Assembly (NCBI GenBank): GCA_035356615.1
Contig: DAOQSN010000006.1
Coordinates: forward strand, 81,377 to 145,376
Direction of reading: 5' to 3'
Source of the DNA: JAKQDH01 sp029558835
Lineage (GTDB): Bacteria; Planctomycetota; Phycisphaerae; UBA1845
Length of the DNA stretch: 64,000 nucleotides
Part shown: in pieces, positions 42,627-53,200 of the stretch
Numbering within the stretch: the first letter of the stretch is position 1
Layout: each line of letters begins with the position of its first letter
The notes under the pieces: generated by a model
What the model was told of the DNA's origin: nothing
The model's input: the letters and a program-made list of their open reading frames with translations, nothing else
Databases searched by the model: none
Program-made: the position numbers and the translations under genes

Positions 42627-43215
42627 TTACGGACACCCGTCGCCCGTCGGCTTCGGCGTGCTGAACCACACGTCGTACAGGCTCGCCCCGTTGAGCAGGT
42701 TGATCTCCGCGGTCAGGTCCGCCACGGTGATCGTCCCGCTCTGGTTGATGTCTGCCTCCCACAGCGGCACCGACCCGCCGCCCAGCGCGATGTTGAGCCG
42801 CTGAATAAGCTGCGTGATGTCCTGCGCATTTGTAAACGACGACCCATCGACGTTACCCGGGTGCTTGTAGTACTTCACAAACGCCCCGCCGTTGTAGCGG
42901 ATCGTCGTGACGTGCCCCACGCCCACGGCCGGTGCAGCTGCGCCAACGTCATAGGCCGAGATACCGTGCGCCAGGTTGATCGTGTACACACCTGCGGGGC
43001 CCTCCAGCACACTAGTGATCGAGTTTGCCCCGCACTGCGGCGAGAACCCAGTTTCGCACAGGTCCCAGCAGGACAAGTCGGCAGCCCCGGACACCCCCAG
43101 ATCGACCGTAATCGGTTGCCAGGACGTGCCCACGCCTGTGCACGGGGTCGTGTCGCTGACCGGATGGGCCTGCGTCGCATCCACGATTCCGTCGGGGGGG
43201 TACGGCACAAACCGC
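42627..43215 (-). repeat. Long direct repeat, copy 1 (C-terminal module)
   Basis: This segment codes for the last roughly 195 residues of the 859-residue protein and is highly similar to 60478-61080. From about 42690 to 42920 the two are almost base-for-base identical, including synonymous positions; similarity drops toward the upstream end. Both copies lie on the minus strand. Confidence 0.85.
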
Positions 43216-45206
43216 ACGGGGTCCGGGCAGGTCGGTGGCGCTTGATAGGCACCGACGTAAACCAACGCCTGGTAGGCTTCGTCCGCCGGGTAGGTCGGGT
43301 CGTAGTTGCTTGAACTCGGGTCGTTGAATACGTCGTCGAGGTTGATGTCGTAAACGATCTCCACGTTCACGACCAACCCGCCGAGCGAGGTAGCGTCGCG
43401 GGTCGGCAGTGTCGGGCTCGGATCAACACCCAGATGCGCCTTCTCGCTGATATTGCCGGACCAGGCCGTACCGGAGTCCACCGAGTCGGCGTCGGCGATG
43501 CCCATGAAGGAGATCTGCCAGGGCAACCCGCTGTTGAGGCCGGTGAACGTGCTGCCCAACTCCAGGACCAGCTCGAGCCGATAGCCGAACAGCGTTGGAT
43601 CATACACGGCGCGGAGCAGGGCGGAATCGTAGTCGATGTACGGCTGTCCCTGGCTATCCACCTTGTTCAGCGCCACGGCCGAGATGAACCAGACGTTGCC
43701 GACCGAGTCGATCATGGGAGCGGAGATCGACGGCCCGAAGGGAGCGCTCCCGGGAAGGTCGTCCATCAGGCACATGCGGCCGATGACGGGCCCGGTCGGA
43801 CCAGCCAGGATTGGCTTGCCCGTGCCTGGGGTAGCCGTCTGGTCGATCGTGTACCCCGCCATCGTCCAGCGCGTCTGCGCGGGGCTGCAACTCACCCGGG
43901 CGACCGCGACGTAATTGAGGGGGTTGTCGTTGAACGGCGATGGCTCGTAGACAACGCCTGCCGCCAACAGGCACCCGGCCTGGTCCACGTTGAGGGCCAC
44001 CGGGCTGTTGCCGCCCCGGAAGGCGGTCTGGTCGTGATAGTGGTCGAACGCGTCGCCGCCGGCCGACGGAATGTTCGTCGCGCCAGTGACGTTGTCCGTG
44101 ATGGTAGTCGGCAGGGTGAGAGCGCGCTGGCTGCCGGCGGCCACACTGCCGTCGGAGTTGAGGCCCCAGACATTGATGGTGCGTGTCAAACCGCTGGCGT
44201 CCTTGCCCAGGATACCTGCCGTCCCGCGGGTCCCCCCGATGCACTGCACGTTCCTGCTCATGTACGCCAAGGCACCTCGATGCGCCGTCACCCCGGTGGC
44301 GAAGTGAGACGTCGTGAGGGCGGGTGGAAACGCCGGCCCGTAGGCGTACTGGTTGTCGAAGTTGGTGCCCAGGTAATACGGCAATCCGAAGACGCTCTCC
44401 GGCCCGATGTTCGGCGTGTTGTAGCTGATGCCTGCGTGCTGGACGATCCAGGTCCCCGCGCCGCCGTCGAAGAGGCCATTATCATCGACATAGTTAACCA
44501 GCGCGCAGTCGCGCTCCAGCATGCCAACGTTGAAGATGTTGACACCCGTCAACACGCTCGGGCCGGTGGACTCGTTCCCATCCGCCCGGAACATAACGTT
44601 GCCCCACTCGTCCACTGCCCCGATGCCGAACTGCGCGCGGTTCTCCGTCGCCCCCGCGCTGTTCGTTGCCGCCGTCACCCGGTGCACGTACAGACGACTC
44701 GGGTTGGTGGGCCGATAGTTGACGACGGCTCCGACAATGCCGTTGTAATCCCGCTGTGGGACGGCGTCGGTGTAGCCAAACTCCGCCGCCACCGCCGCGA
44801 ACTGGTTGCTCGAGCCCGATGCCGGCAATAGCACACCCGCGTCATTCTCGTCATCATTGACGCCGGCGCCCGGAACGTTCTCCCAGAGCATGTACGCCTC
44901 GGCCGGGAAGCCCACGGCGAGCGCGTGCTTCCGGCTGAGGCCCTGTGCGCTGAGCAGGCAGTTGAAGTGCGCTACCGTCGACTTGCCCGACTTCACCAGC
45001 GGCGCAATGCCGAACTGAGTGCCCCAGGAGGCCTCGAAAGGAACCAGGTCAACCACATAGTCGTTACACTGCTCGGTCCCGTCCCACACCCAAACGGCAT
45101 CCCCCGGCAAGCCACCCAGATTGTTGGAAACGCTATCCTGTGCCTGCACAACCCCGCCCAGGGCCAGTGCCACCACCGCCGTTGAACCAAACGCCTGCTT
45201 CCACAT
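42627..45206 (-). CDS. Large secreted protein with shared C-terminal module and dockerin-like repeat
   Basis: The 859-residue protein has a signal peptide ending VQAQ, a long N-terminal region of unknown fold rich in Asn, Gly and Tyr ('NNLGGLPGDAVWVWDG', 'GTWIVQHAGISYNTPN', 'GNVWFISAVALNKVD', as in beta-propeller-like strands), and from about residue 650 a module that recurs nearly unchanged in the protein at 60478-63939. That module contains 'CWDLCETGFSPQCG' and ends with WEADINQSGTITVADLT, a dockerin-type calcium loop. AGGAGGAG precedes the ATG. Function unknown; probably a cell-surface or extracellular protein. Confidence 0.85.
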   Translation of the reverse strand: MWKQAFGSTAVVALALGGVVQAQDSVSNNLGGLPGDAVWVWDGTEQCNDYVVDLVPFEASWGTQFGIAPLVKSGKSTVAHFNCLLSAQGLSRKHALAVGFPAEAYMLWENVPGAGVNDDENDAGVLLPASGSSNQFAAVAAEFGYTDAVPQRDYNGIVGAVVNYRPTNPSRLYVHRVTAATNSAGATENRAQFGIGAVDEWGNVMFRADGNESTGPSVLTGVNIFNVGMLERDCALVNYVDDNGLFDGGAGTWIVQHAGISYNTPNIGPESVFGLPYYLGTNFDNQYAYGPAFPPALTTSHFATGVTAHRGALAYMSRNVQCIGGTRGTAGILGKDASGLTRTINVWGLNSDGSVAAGSQRALTLPTTITDNVTGATNIPSAGGDAFDHYHDQTAFRGGNSPVALNVDQAGCLLAAGVVYEPSPFNDNPLNYVAVARVSCSPAQTRWTMAGYTIDQTATPGTGKPILAGPTGPVIGRMCLMDDLPGSAPFGPSISAPMIDSVGNVWFISAVALNKVDSQGQPYIDYDSALLRAVYDPTLFGYRLELVLELGSTFTGLNSGLPWQISFMGIADADSVDSGTAWSGNISEKAHLGVDPSPTLPTRDATSLGGLVVNVEIVYDINLDDVFNDPSSSNYDPTYPADEAYQALVYVGAYQAPPTCPDPVRFVPYPPDGIVDATQAHPVSDTTPCTGVGTSWQPITVDLGVSGAADLSCWDLCETGFSPQCGANSITSVLEGPAGVYTINLAHGISAYDVGAAAPAVGVGHVTTIRYNGGAFVKYYKHPGNVDGSSFTNAQDITQLIQRLNIALGGGSVPLWEADINQSGTITVADLTAEINLLNGASLYDVWFSTPKPTGDGCP

Positions 45207-45439
45207 CCTCTTGACTCCTCCTGAAACCTAATGACATGGGTTGGGGTCGCACCACCGGGCAAAGGCGTCAGCCCGGCCCCGGCTGTCTGCACGCTCGAGC
45301 CAGCCGGGCCCGCACCCGGGACCTGAATTCCCCTCTCCCACCGCCTCGCCACCCCGAAACTCTCGTCGCCGCGTGGAAGTGCCCCTCCCACCCGCCGGCA
45401 GAACAGGAACCTCGCGCCGCACCGAACCGTGACCCCCGC

Positions 45440-46588
45440 TCACCGAATCACGTAGTTCTCCTCCACCTTGTGCATTCCCTCCTCCGGAGCCTGCAATACC
45501 GCTCCCCTCGGATACCAGAGATCGATCTTGCGTGACTCACGGTCGTAGAGCGTCTTCACGTGTCCGTCAAAGAACAGCGCGTTGATGGCGCCCTTGTTGC
45601 CTTGGCAACTGCCGCCGGCTGACGAGCCCTTGCCGTGTCGATACGACAGGCTCAGGTTCCGCCCGTTGCTCGGCGAGCGAGCGGTGATCGGCTCGTCATC
45701 CCAGTTTGTGCCGGGCATAGCCACACCGTACGCGGTCGAACCCTGCCACCATGCCCCCGACGAGCTAAACGATCCGAAGTCGGTGGGAAAGGGGCTTACG
45801 TCGTGATCAAGGGTGTCCTGGTCCGTGAGGTACCGCGTGCCGTCGGCGGCAGCGACCTTCTGCGCGGGGGCTCCCACCCGCCCGATCCGCGAAACATAGT
45901 CGTGCACGCGCACCTCCCACTCCGGATCCGCCGCCTTCACGCGCACCATCATTCCGGGGATGCCCAACATTGGCGCCTGCGGTTCGTCGTTCTGTCGCTG
46001 TCCCCAAAGCTGAAAGTGCACCGGCATCAGGTAGCTCAGCGCCACCCAGTCCTCCATGGCCGTGAACTCAGCCCAATCCGGCACGCCGCCGCCGCTGAAT
46101 GGGTACAGCCGCGACTGTACTGCCCGCTGTGAAGGGCACTTGTAGTGATCTGTAGCGATCCGGAAACGCTCGGCCCGGCTGTCAGGCAGGCTGCCCTCCA
46201 GGTTGAGGAACGGGGTGATCCAATCCTGCGGCTGCACGGGAACCTTGGGCTTCTTCAGTCGCCAAGACTCCGACGTGGCCTTGAAGCGCAGCGCCCGGAT
46301 GGCCACGCCGGACGTGTTGTACCCCGGCAGCCACTCGTTGAACTCCGTGCCATACGCGGCCAAGCCGTTGCCGCATCCGTGGAGCTGCGCCGCGCAGGCG
46401 GCCGCCTTCGCCGCGCCCCGCGCCGAGGCCAGGCTCGGCAGCAGAATCGACAGCAGCAACGCAATGATCGCGATCACCACCAGCAGTTCCACCAGCGTAA
46501 AGCCGGCGCGTCCACTGTCCCCGCGCCCCGCCGGTCGTGACCAGTGATACTTACCGCGCCTCCGTGAGACCTTCGTGCCGGGTACCAC
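45440..46588 (-). CDS. Prepilin-type N-terminal cleavage/methylation protein (pseudopilin-like)
   Basis: The protein has a short basic leader, then GFTLVELLVVIAIIALLLSILLPSL, the type IV prepilin signal cleaved after Gly and methylated on Phe, followed by a globular part with 'AYGTEFNEWLPGYN' and near the C-terminus 'GAINALFFDGHVKTL', the DG-containing tail motif of the large planctomycete pseudopilin-like families. I chose the GTG at 46588 because GGAGGCG lies eight bases upstream; the leader before FTLVE is then 28 residues. Such proteins are anchored in the cell envelope and their function is unknown. Confidence 0.85.
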   Translation of the reverse strand: MVPGTKVSRRRGKYHWSRPAGRGDSGRAGFTLVELLVVIAIIALLLSILLPSLASARGAAKAAACAAQLHGCGNGLAAYGTEFNEWLPGYNTSGVAIRALRFKATSESWRLKKPKVPVQPQDWITPFLNLEGSLPDSRAERFRIATDHYKCPSQRAVQSRLYPFSGGGVPDWAEFTAMEDWVALSYLMPVHFQLWGQRQNDEPQAPMLGIPGMMVRVKAADPEWEVRVHDYVSRIGRVGAPAQKVAAADGTRYLTDQDTLDHDVSPFPTDFGSFSSSGAWWQGSTAYGVAMPGTNWDDEPITARSPSNGRNLSLSYRHGKGSSAGGSCQGNKGAINALFFDGHVKTLYDRESRKIDLWYPRGAVLQAPEEGMHKVEENYVIR

Positions 46589-47512
46589 TTGGCTCGCCTC
46601 CGATGTTGTTGCCTTCCTGCCTTGCCCGGTGCCGAAGACGCAGCCACCGGGCGCTGCAATCGTCGAGCGCCGATCACCGCCCTGCCGCTGCACCTTCCCC
46701 CGCCTGCGTGATCCGCGCCGACCTCAACGGCTAGGGACCATCCCCCGCACGCCGTCACCATGTTGCGCCAACGGATACGCGAGCGACGCGCCGCCGCTCC
46801 GCGGAGACTCACGTGCCCGCCACGCCGCCGGGCACGCCTCAAGCCGCATACTACCCCACCCGGCTACGATTCTCAAGGCAGTAGCGCTAAAGAACCGCGG
46901 CAGCGAGATCAGTCCCCTCATCCAGGCGCATCCCGGCCCCCTCGATCGTCCCCGCATTCTACGCCGAACCTCGCGTCCACATGTTCATCGACAATGAAAA
47001 AGGCGCTAATTCACGGCCAAACTCCCCAACTTGGCGCGCCGACATCCGTTGGGGTGAGCTAACCAAACCGCGATCGTGTTGTCCGGCCGCGACTCCTTGC
47101 ACCACCACGACTTACAGCCATTGGCGCGCCGGCGACAGAATCAATTCACAACCCGCACACCCCGCAAGATCAAGGCCCATTGAAGTTCGTCCGCAACCGC
47201 CGACAAGCGGACAACACGGGCCGCAAGTTCGCGGGGCGAATGGGCAATACCCCCCGCATCGCCCCAGTTCCGTAGCGGACCTCCCCGCAGGCCGTGCCGG
47301 TGGGGCGCGCAACCGTCTCCCGCTGGGGCCCGTCCGGGCGCCGGCGATCAGCGGCGTGCGAGTCGCCCGCACGCCTCGCCTTCTCGGCGCAGCGCTTCCC
47401 CTGACTTGGCCGTTGCCGTACATTACCCTCGCTTCCCCTGGGCAGGCCGCCGCGGCGCCGGTTGTCTCCGCCCACGCGGGTCGTCGGTTGTGACTCAACG
47501 AGGAGAACAGCC
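46589..47512. other. Divergent intergenic region, no gene recognised
   Basis: About 920 bases lie between the divergent pseudopilin and symporter genes. The middle part (about 46860-47130) has visibly lower G+C than its surroundings. No open frame has both a ribosome site and plausible composition. Room exists for two promoters; none is clear. Confidence 0.45.
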
Positions 47513-47755
47513 ATGGGCATTCCCGAATACTGGTGGCCCTACCTGTACCAATACGGTGTCGGTGGGGTCGTCTTCGTGATCGGCCTGGCCCTGATCCTGG
47601 GCTACCGAAGCTGCAACCTGAGTCGGCGCGAGGACCGCTTCTGGCTGGGCGTGCTCGTGTTCGGGTTCGCCTGGTATGCGGGGATTCACCTGCTGTGGTA
47701 CCTGGCGGCGTTGTACGTGCTGCCGGCGACGCCCACCGGAGGGCCCCCCGCATGA
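47513..47755 (+). CDS. Small membrane protein preceding the symporter
   Basis: The 80-residue product has two predicted membrane helices (GVGGVVFVIGLALILGY and FWLGVLVFGFAWYAGIHLLWYLAALYV) joined by a charged loop (NLSRREDR). GAGGAGAA precedes the ATG at 47513. Its stop overlaps the start of the symporter gene as ATGA, so the two are translationally coupled and the small protein is likely a subunit or accessory of the transporter. The family is not one I can name. Confidence 0.75.
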   Translation: MGIPEYWWPYLYQYGVGGVVFVIGLALILGYRSCNLSRREDRFWLGVLVFGFAWYAGIHLLWYLAALYVLPATPTGGPPA

Positions 47756-49758
47756 CCGGCACTCTGCTCGCACAAGCACAAGCCCGCGGCACCACGCTCG
47801 ACTACGTGATCATCATCGCGTATTTCGTGGGGATTCTGGGGTTCGGCACGTTCTTCGGACGGACCACGCGGACCACGCGTGACTTTTTTTTTGGCGGACA
47901 GCGGTTCAGTTGGTGGCTCATCGGCTTCAGCATGGTGGCCACCGGAGTGGGTTCCTACAGCTTCATCAAGTACTCGCAGAAGGGCTTCGAGTACGGCATG
48001 TCGAGCTCGATGACCTACATGAACGACTGGTTCTTCGTGCCGTTCTTCATGTTCGGCTGGCTGCCGATCATCTACTTCGCCCGCGTGCGCTCGATCCCCG
48101 AGTATTTCCAACGCCGCTTCGACGGCCGCAGCCGCCTGATGGCCGTGATCATCCTGCTGACGTATCTGATCGCCTACATCGGCTACAACATCTACACGCT
48201 GGGCGTGGCCGCCCACGCCGTGCTGGGTGTCAACCTCTACACGGCCATGGTCGTCATTACCGTCGCGACGACGATCTACGTGGCCGTCGGGGGACAGACG
48301 GCCGTCATCTTCACCGACTTGGCTCAGGGGGCCATGTTGCTGCTGGCGGGTGGCGTGCTGCTGCTGCTGGGGTTGGACCACCTGGGCATGGACGGCGGGA
48401 TCGTGGCCGGCCTGCGCAGTTGGTGGACCAGTCTCGACCTCCCCGCGCGCCTGCCCTTCGCCGGCTTCGCTCGCCCCGAGGACTTCAACTTCGTGGGCAT
48501 CTTCTGGCAGGACGGCATCGCCAGCAGCATCACCTTCCTCTTCATCAACCAGGGCCTCATCATGCGCTTCCTGGCGGCCAAGAGCGTCAACGACGGCCGC
48601 AAGTGCATCCTGTTCAACACGGTGTTCCTGCTGCCCATCTCCGCGGTGGTGGTGAGCTGCGCGGGCTGGGTGGGGCGGGCCATGGTGGCACGCGGGCAAC
48701 TGGATCCCGACACCAGCTCAACGCAAGTGTTCGTGACGGTGGCGGAGCTGGTCTGCCATCCCGGCGTGTTCGGGTTCGTACTGGCAGCACTGTGCGCCGC
48801 GCTGATGTCCACCATTGACACGCTCACCAACGCCGTGGCCGCCCTGTTCGTCTACGATATCTATCAACCGTATATCAAGAAGCACGCCCCCGATCGGCAT
48901 TACCTCGCCACCGCGCGCTGGGTGACACTGGTCGGGTCAGGCATCAGCCTGGGGCTGGGCATCTACTTCTCGTTCAAGCAGGACCTCTACCGGACCCACG
49001 GCGAGTTCATCGCGGCCGTGACGCCCCCGCTGGTCATGTCCGTGTTTCTCGGCGCATTCTGGAAGCGCTACACGCCGGCGGCCGCGTTCTGGTCGATGTT
49101 CCTCGGGGCGGCTCTCATTTACGCGTCGAAGTTCTTCCCCGCGCTGGTGAAGCCCATTGCCGACCTGCATGGGAGCGAGCCCGCCCAGGACGGAACCTAC
49201 TCGTACATCACCGCCTTGTTCGGCCTGCTGGTCGCCGGCACGATCGGTATCGTAATCTCGCTTTTCACGAAGCCCAAGCCGCTGCACGAGATTGCCGGCC
49301 TGTGGATCGGCTCGATCGACCTGGGGCGGCGCAGGTTCAAGGGCGCTGAGCCGGACTTCCAGCGCGGACGACCGATCAAAGCCGCGATCCGCGTCTCCCC
49401 GGATGGCACCACTCCCGCCACGCCCAGCCTGACCTTCGAGGAGTACGTTGCCCACGTAAGCGACCAGGAAACGCCGGAGCAGCGTGATCGCCGTCACGAG
49501 TTGGCCGAGTCCGGACAGAATCCACCTGAGTACCCGCTGGTTCGCCTCGGCGTGCAGGACATGTATCGCCTCCACGTCAAGGAAGGCGACCTGCTCTTCG
49601 TCGGCGATGCCCGACGCTGGCTCGGCGGCCTGCGGTCGCTGCACTGTCGGGCAGGCAAGTCGCATGCGGAAGGCAACGTCGTCCTGATGCATGCGGAGGC
49701 GTTCCGCGCCGGCACCTTCCTGCCGGACCGCCCGGTGCGCGTGGAGAAGTTCTTCTGA
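47752..49758 (+). CDS. Sodium:solute symporter family transporter
   Basis: The 668-residue protein has about 13 membrane helices and the SSS-family start ('DYVIIIAYFVGILGFGTFFGR..TRDFFFGGQRFSWWLIGFSM'), 'RSIPEYFQRRFDGRSR' after the third helix region, and 'ALCAALMSTIDTLTNAVAALFVYDIYQPY', which carries the sodium-site serine/threonines. After the last helix (near residue 515) a hydrophilic tail of about 150 residues follows. The substrate (sugar, amino acid or organic acid) cannot be told. Coupled to the upstream small membrane protein. Confidence 0.9.
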   Translation: MTGTLLAQAQARGTTLDYVIIIAYFVGILGFGTFFGRTTRTTRDFFFGGQRFSWWLIGFSMVATGVGSYSFIKYSQKGFEYGMSSSMTYMNDWFFVPFFMFGWLPIIYFARVRSIPEYFQRRFDGRSRLMAVIILLTYLIAYIGYNIYTLGVAAHAVLGVNLYTAMVVITVATTIYVAVGGQTAVIFTDLAQGAMLLLAGGVLLLLGLDHLGMDGGIVAGLRSWWTSLDLPARLPFAGFARPEDFNFVGIFWQDGIASSITFLFINQGLIMRFLAAKSVNDGRKCILFNTVFLLPISAVVVSCAGWVGRAMVARGQLDPDTSSTQVFVTVAELVCHPGVFGFVLAALCAALMSTIDTLTNAVAALFVYDIYQPYIKKHAPDRHYLATARWVTLVGSGISLGLGIYFSFKQDLYRTHGEFIAAVTPPLVMSVFLGAFWKRYTPAAAFWSMFLGAALIYASKFFPALVKPIADLHGSEPAQDGTYSYITALFGLLVAGTIGIVISLFTKPKPLHEIAGLWIGSIDLGRRRFKGAEPDFQRGRPIKAAIRVSPDGTTPATPSLTFEEYVAHVSDQETPEQRDRRHELAESGQNPPEYPLVRLGVQDMYRLHVKEGDLLFVGDARRWLGGLRSLHCRAGKSHAEGNVVLMHAEAFRAGTFLPDRPVRVEKFF

Positions 49759-49887
49759 ATCACCGGCGCGGCGCCGACACCGCGGAGCCCGACCGTTACG
49801 GAACGGCCGAACCCCACGGCCGGGGCGCGGGGGGGCGCACGCTCGTTGGGCGGCCCGCTGCAGGCGTGGCGTCGGCCACGCAGTGGC

Positions 49888-50025
49888 GTAGACGTTTAGC
49901 GGCTTCGGCGTTGGGCGGGCTACGCTTTCCCGCGACCTCTATCACGGGTAAGCACGCCTCCGCAGCCGCGGCGCCTGCCCACCCCCGCCCGCGGCGGATG
50001 AGGGCCTGGCGCCCATGCATACCAG
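49888..50025. repeat. Dispersed hairpin repeat, family 1, copy E (inverted)
   Basis: It begins TAGACGTTTAGCGGCTTCGG, continues GCTTTCCCGCGACC..TCACGGGTAAGCACGCCTCCGC, then GCGCCTGCCCACCCCCGCCCG and ends GGCGCCCATGCATACC. Orientation is as copy D. It fills the middle of the 49759-50292 gap, where nothing else is recognised. Confidence 0.6.
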
Positions 50026-50292
50026 GAACCGGGGGGGTGACGGCACGAACAGACCGACCCTGCCGCGCTCAGCAAGGCACTCAATGTGTCGCGGACCCCA
50101 CGGCAGCCGCCCGTAGGCTTCGTGCCCTGGCTTGACTTTGCGCCCCGCCGCGTGGTATCCTGAAGCACACTTGTTGAGGCCAGCGGGACTGGGGACTCAC
50201 TTCACTCGGTGCGCCGGCCCGAACCTGAGCGACTCCGCCGACATTCCTGGGGGAATATCGCGGGGGACAGTCATGCCGTGGGGGACAATGTC

Positions 50293-53200
50293 ATGGTCAG
50301 ATCAACTTCGCTCGTTGCGCTGGTGTTCGCCCTGACCGCCGCAGTGATGCTCGGGGACCCACTGACCGGCAAACGCGAGGTCGTCGGGGCGGGCTCCGTC
50401 GGCCGGACGCCGCCCGCTGCTGCGGCCCTCCGTCAGGGCGGCGATACCTGCGCCGAGGCCGTCGTCATCCCGGGGTTGCCCTTCGAGGACTGGGGCACGA
50501 CGTGCGGCTATGCCAACAACTACGACGCGGTTTGCCCATTCAGCGGCTCGATCGCGCCGGACGTGGTCTACGCGTACACACCTTCCGTGGACGAAGTAGT
50601 CACGATCAGCCTCTGCAACGACGGCACGGACTACAACACGAAGCTGTACGTCTACGCGGCGACGTGCCCGGGACCGGTGGTCGCCTGCAACGACGACGCG
50701 TGCAACACGCCGCAGTACCCGCCCAACCACGTGTCCTACTTGACGGAGGTGGAGCTGCTGGCCGGGCGAACGTACTACATCGTGGTGGACGGCTACGGCA
50801 CGGCCTGCGGCAGTTACCATCTCACGGTTGAGCCCGACAACGAATGCGTGCTGGAGTGTCCCGCCGGCGGGGTGCCGGAGGGGGAGCCCGACTGCCACAG
50901 TGGTTACGAAGACGAGTACAACGGCGGCTGCGGCTCCATACCGGCCGTCTTTCAGCCGATTTCCTGTGGGCAGGTGATGTGCGCCCGGTACGGCACCTTC
51001 CTGTTCGAGGGGATCGAGTACCGCGACACCGACTGGTACGAGGTCGCCCTGGCTGAACCAACGGTGCTGACCTGGACGCTGCGGGGCGAGGCGCCGACGC
51101 TGGGCATCATCATCCATGCCGTCTCGGGCGACTGCTCCGACTTCGAGATCATCGCCAGCGGCACCGGGGACGCCTGCGTGGAGTTCTCCGTGCAGACGAG
51201 CCAGACGGGCGTCGGACCCGGGCTCGTCTGGCTCTGGGCTGCCACCTCGGGATTCAGCGGGGTGCCCTGCGGTGCGGACTACGTGGCCACGCTGCTTTGT
51301 GAGCCGGCCCAGCCCCCGCCTACGGGGGACACGTGCGCCGTCGCCTTCTCCGTCGGCTCCCTGCCCTTCACGAGCACCGGCAATACCTGCGACTTCACCC
51401 ACGACTACGATGAGGTATGTCCGTATGGCAACTCGCATGCTCCGGACGTGGTGTACTCCTATACGCCCGCCGAGAACGAGTCGGTTACGATCGACCTCTG
51501 CGTGGACGGCACGAACTACGACACCAAGGTCTACGTCTACGCGGGGTCATGTCCCGGTACCGTCATCGGCTGCAGCGACGATGCGTGCAGCAGTCCGCAG
51601 TTTGCGAACTTCGTCTCGCGTTTGACCGACGTTCCGCTGGAAGGGGGTTTGACCTACTACATCGTGGTCGACGGCTACGGCTCCCAGTGCGGCAACTACA
51701 CGCTGGAAGTATGGTCAGAGTGGGGACCGCACACTGACCTGTGGTACACACCGTACCACGAGGACGACCCTGACAACTCGTACCAGGACTTCACGGCCGA
51801 GTACACGATTCCCGCCGGCTTCTTCGGCCCCGGTAGCGAGCCGTTCGAGGGGACAGTCTATTTCGTGGGCGAACCGCTTGATCCCGAGACCAGCGACACG
51901 GATACCGTCATCGAGCGGCCGTTCGACCCGGTGCAGTCGTGGGAGCCGGTTGGGGCGATCGGGTTGGTTCCCCTCGAGATTACCCAACTGAGCCTGCGCT
52001 CAGCGGAGCCGATTCTGGTGCTGCACGACGGCGGGTTGCCCGGCTTCTGGGATGTGCGCGTTGGTCTCTCACCCAGTACGCCGGCGCCCATGGGCCAGAT
52101 GACGGCCACCAAGACACACGCCAACGGCGGGACGTTCAACTCCACGCTGTATGTCCAGCCGCTGCTGACGTTCACCAGGGTTGGCGGCTGCGGCCCCGGC
52201 GGCGACCTGGATGGCGACGGCGACGTCGACCTGGATGACTACAACGGGTTTTTCGCGTGCTTCGGCCTGACGGGTCCGGCCGGGGAGTGTGGGGAATGGG
52301 ACTTCGTCTGTAGCGATCTGGATCACAGCGGCGCCGCGAATCTCGCGGACTTCGCCGGCTTCCAGAACGCATTCACCGGGCCCGGCGGCGGCTCGGGGGA
52401 GACGGTAGTGCTCGATACCGGGACGGCCGGCCTGCCACCGCTGATGTTGGAGAGCTTCGAGTCCCCGTTTGTCCATGAGGTGAATCCTGACCTGGGGCTG
52501 TACCTGTCGCCGGGCGCGCAGTTCGTCGCGGGCGTCGAGGAGGTGATTCCCGGCGATCCCGAGTCGCAGCAGGTCGTGTTCGTGGTGGAGCAGGGTTCTC
52601 GGGAGCGTCATCGAGTGCGGCCGCCGAAGGGCAAGTTCTGCATTTACGAGGTGACGTGCATCGACGGTTCGTGTCAGGATTGCCCGCTGCGCGATGGTGA
52701 CCTGTGCTACGACGCGGCCTGCCCCGGCGGGACGTGCACGCAGTTGTTCTCGCGCGAGTGTGGCGATCCGGAGTGCTGTCTGGACTATACGAACGTCGCC
52801 TGCCGCCCACCGGAGGGTGAACCGCCCTGTCCGTCTGGCGACTGGTGTGAATGCGATCCTGCGGAAGGCGCCTGCTGTGATTCGTCCGGCGGCTGCTCAA
52901 TCCGGAAGGAGTCCGACTGCGATGACGCCGGCGGGCAGTACCTCGGCGATCACTCGACCTGCACGCCGACCGGGGCCTGCTGCTTCACCGACTTGACGCA
53001 CTGCATCATTACGAGAAGCGAGTGTTGCGACTTCGCGGGCGGCTTCTTCCAGGGCAACGGCACGACCTGCGGCGGCTACGGGGCCTGCTGCTTCGACAAC
53101 GGCCTGTGCGAGGAAGCCTACGAGCGCTGCTGCCTCGACGCGGGCGGCACCTTCCACGAGGGCGCCGGATGCGACGCGACCGCCGCCTGCTGCAAGCCGA

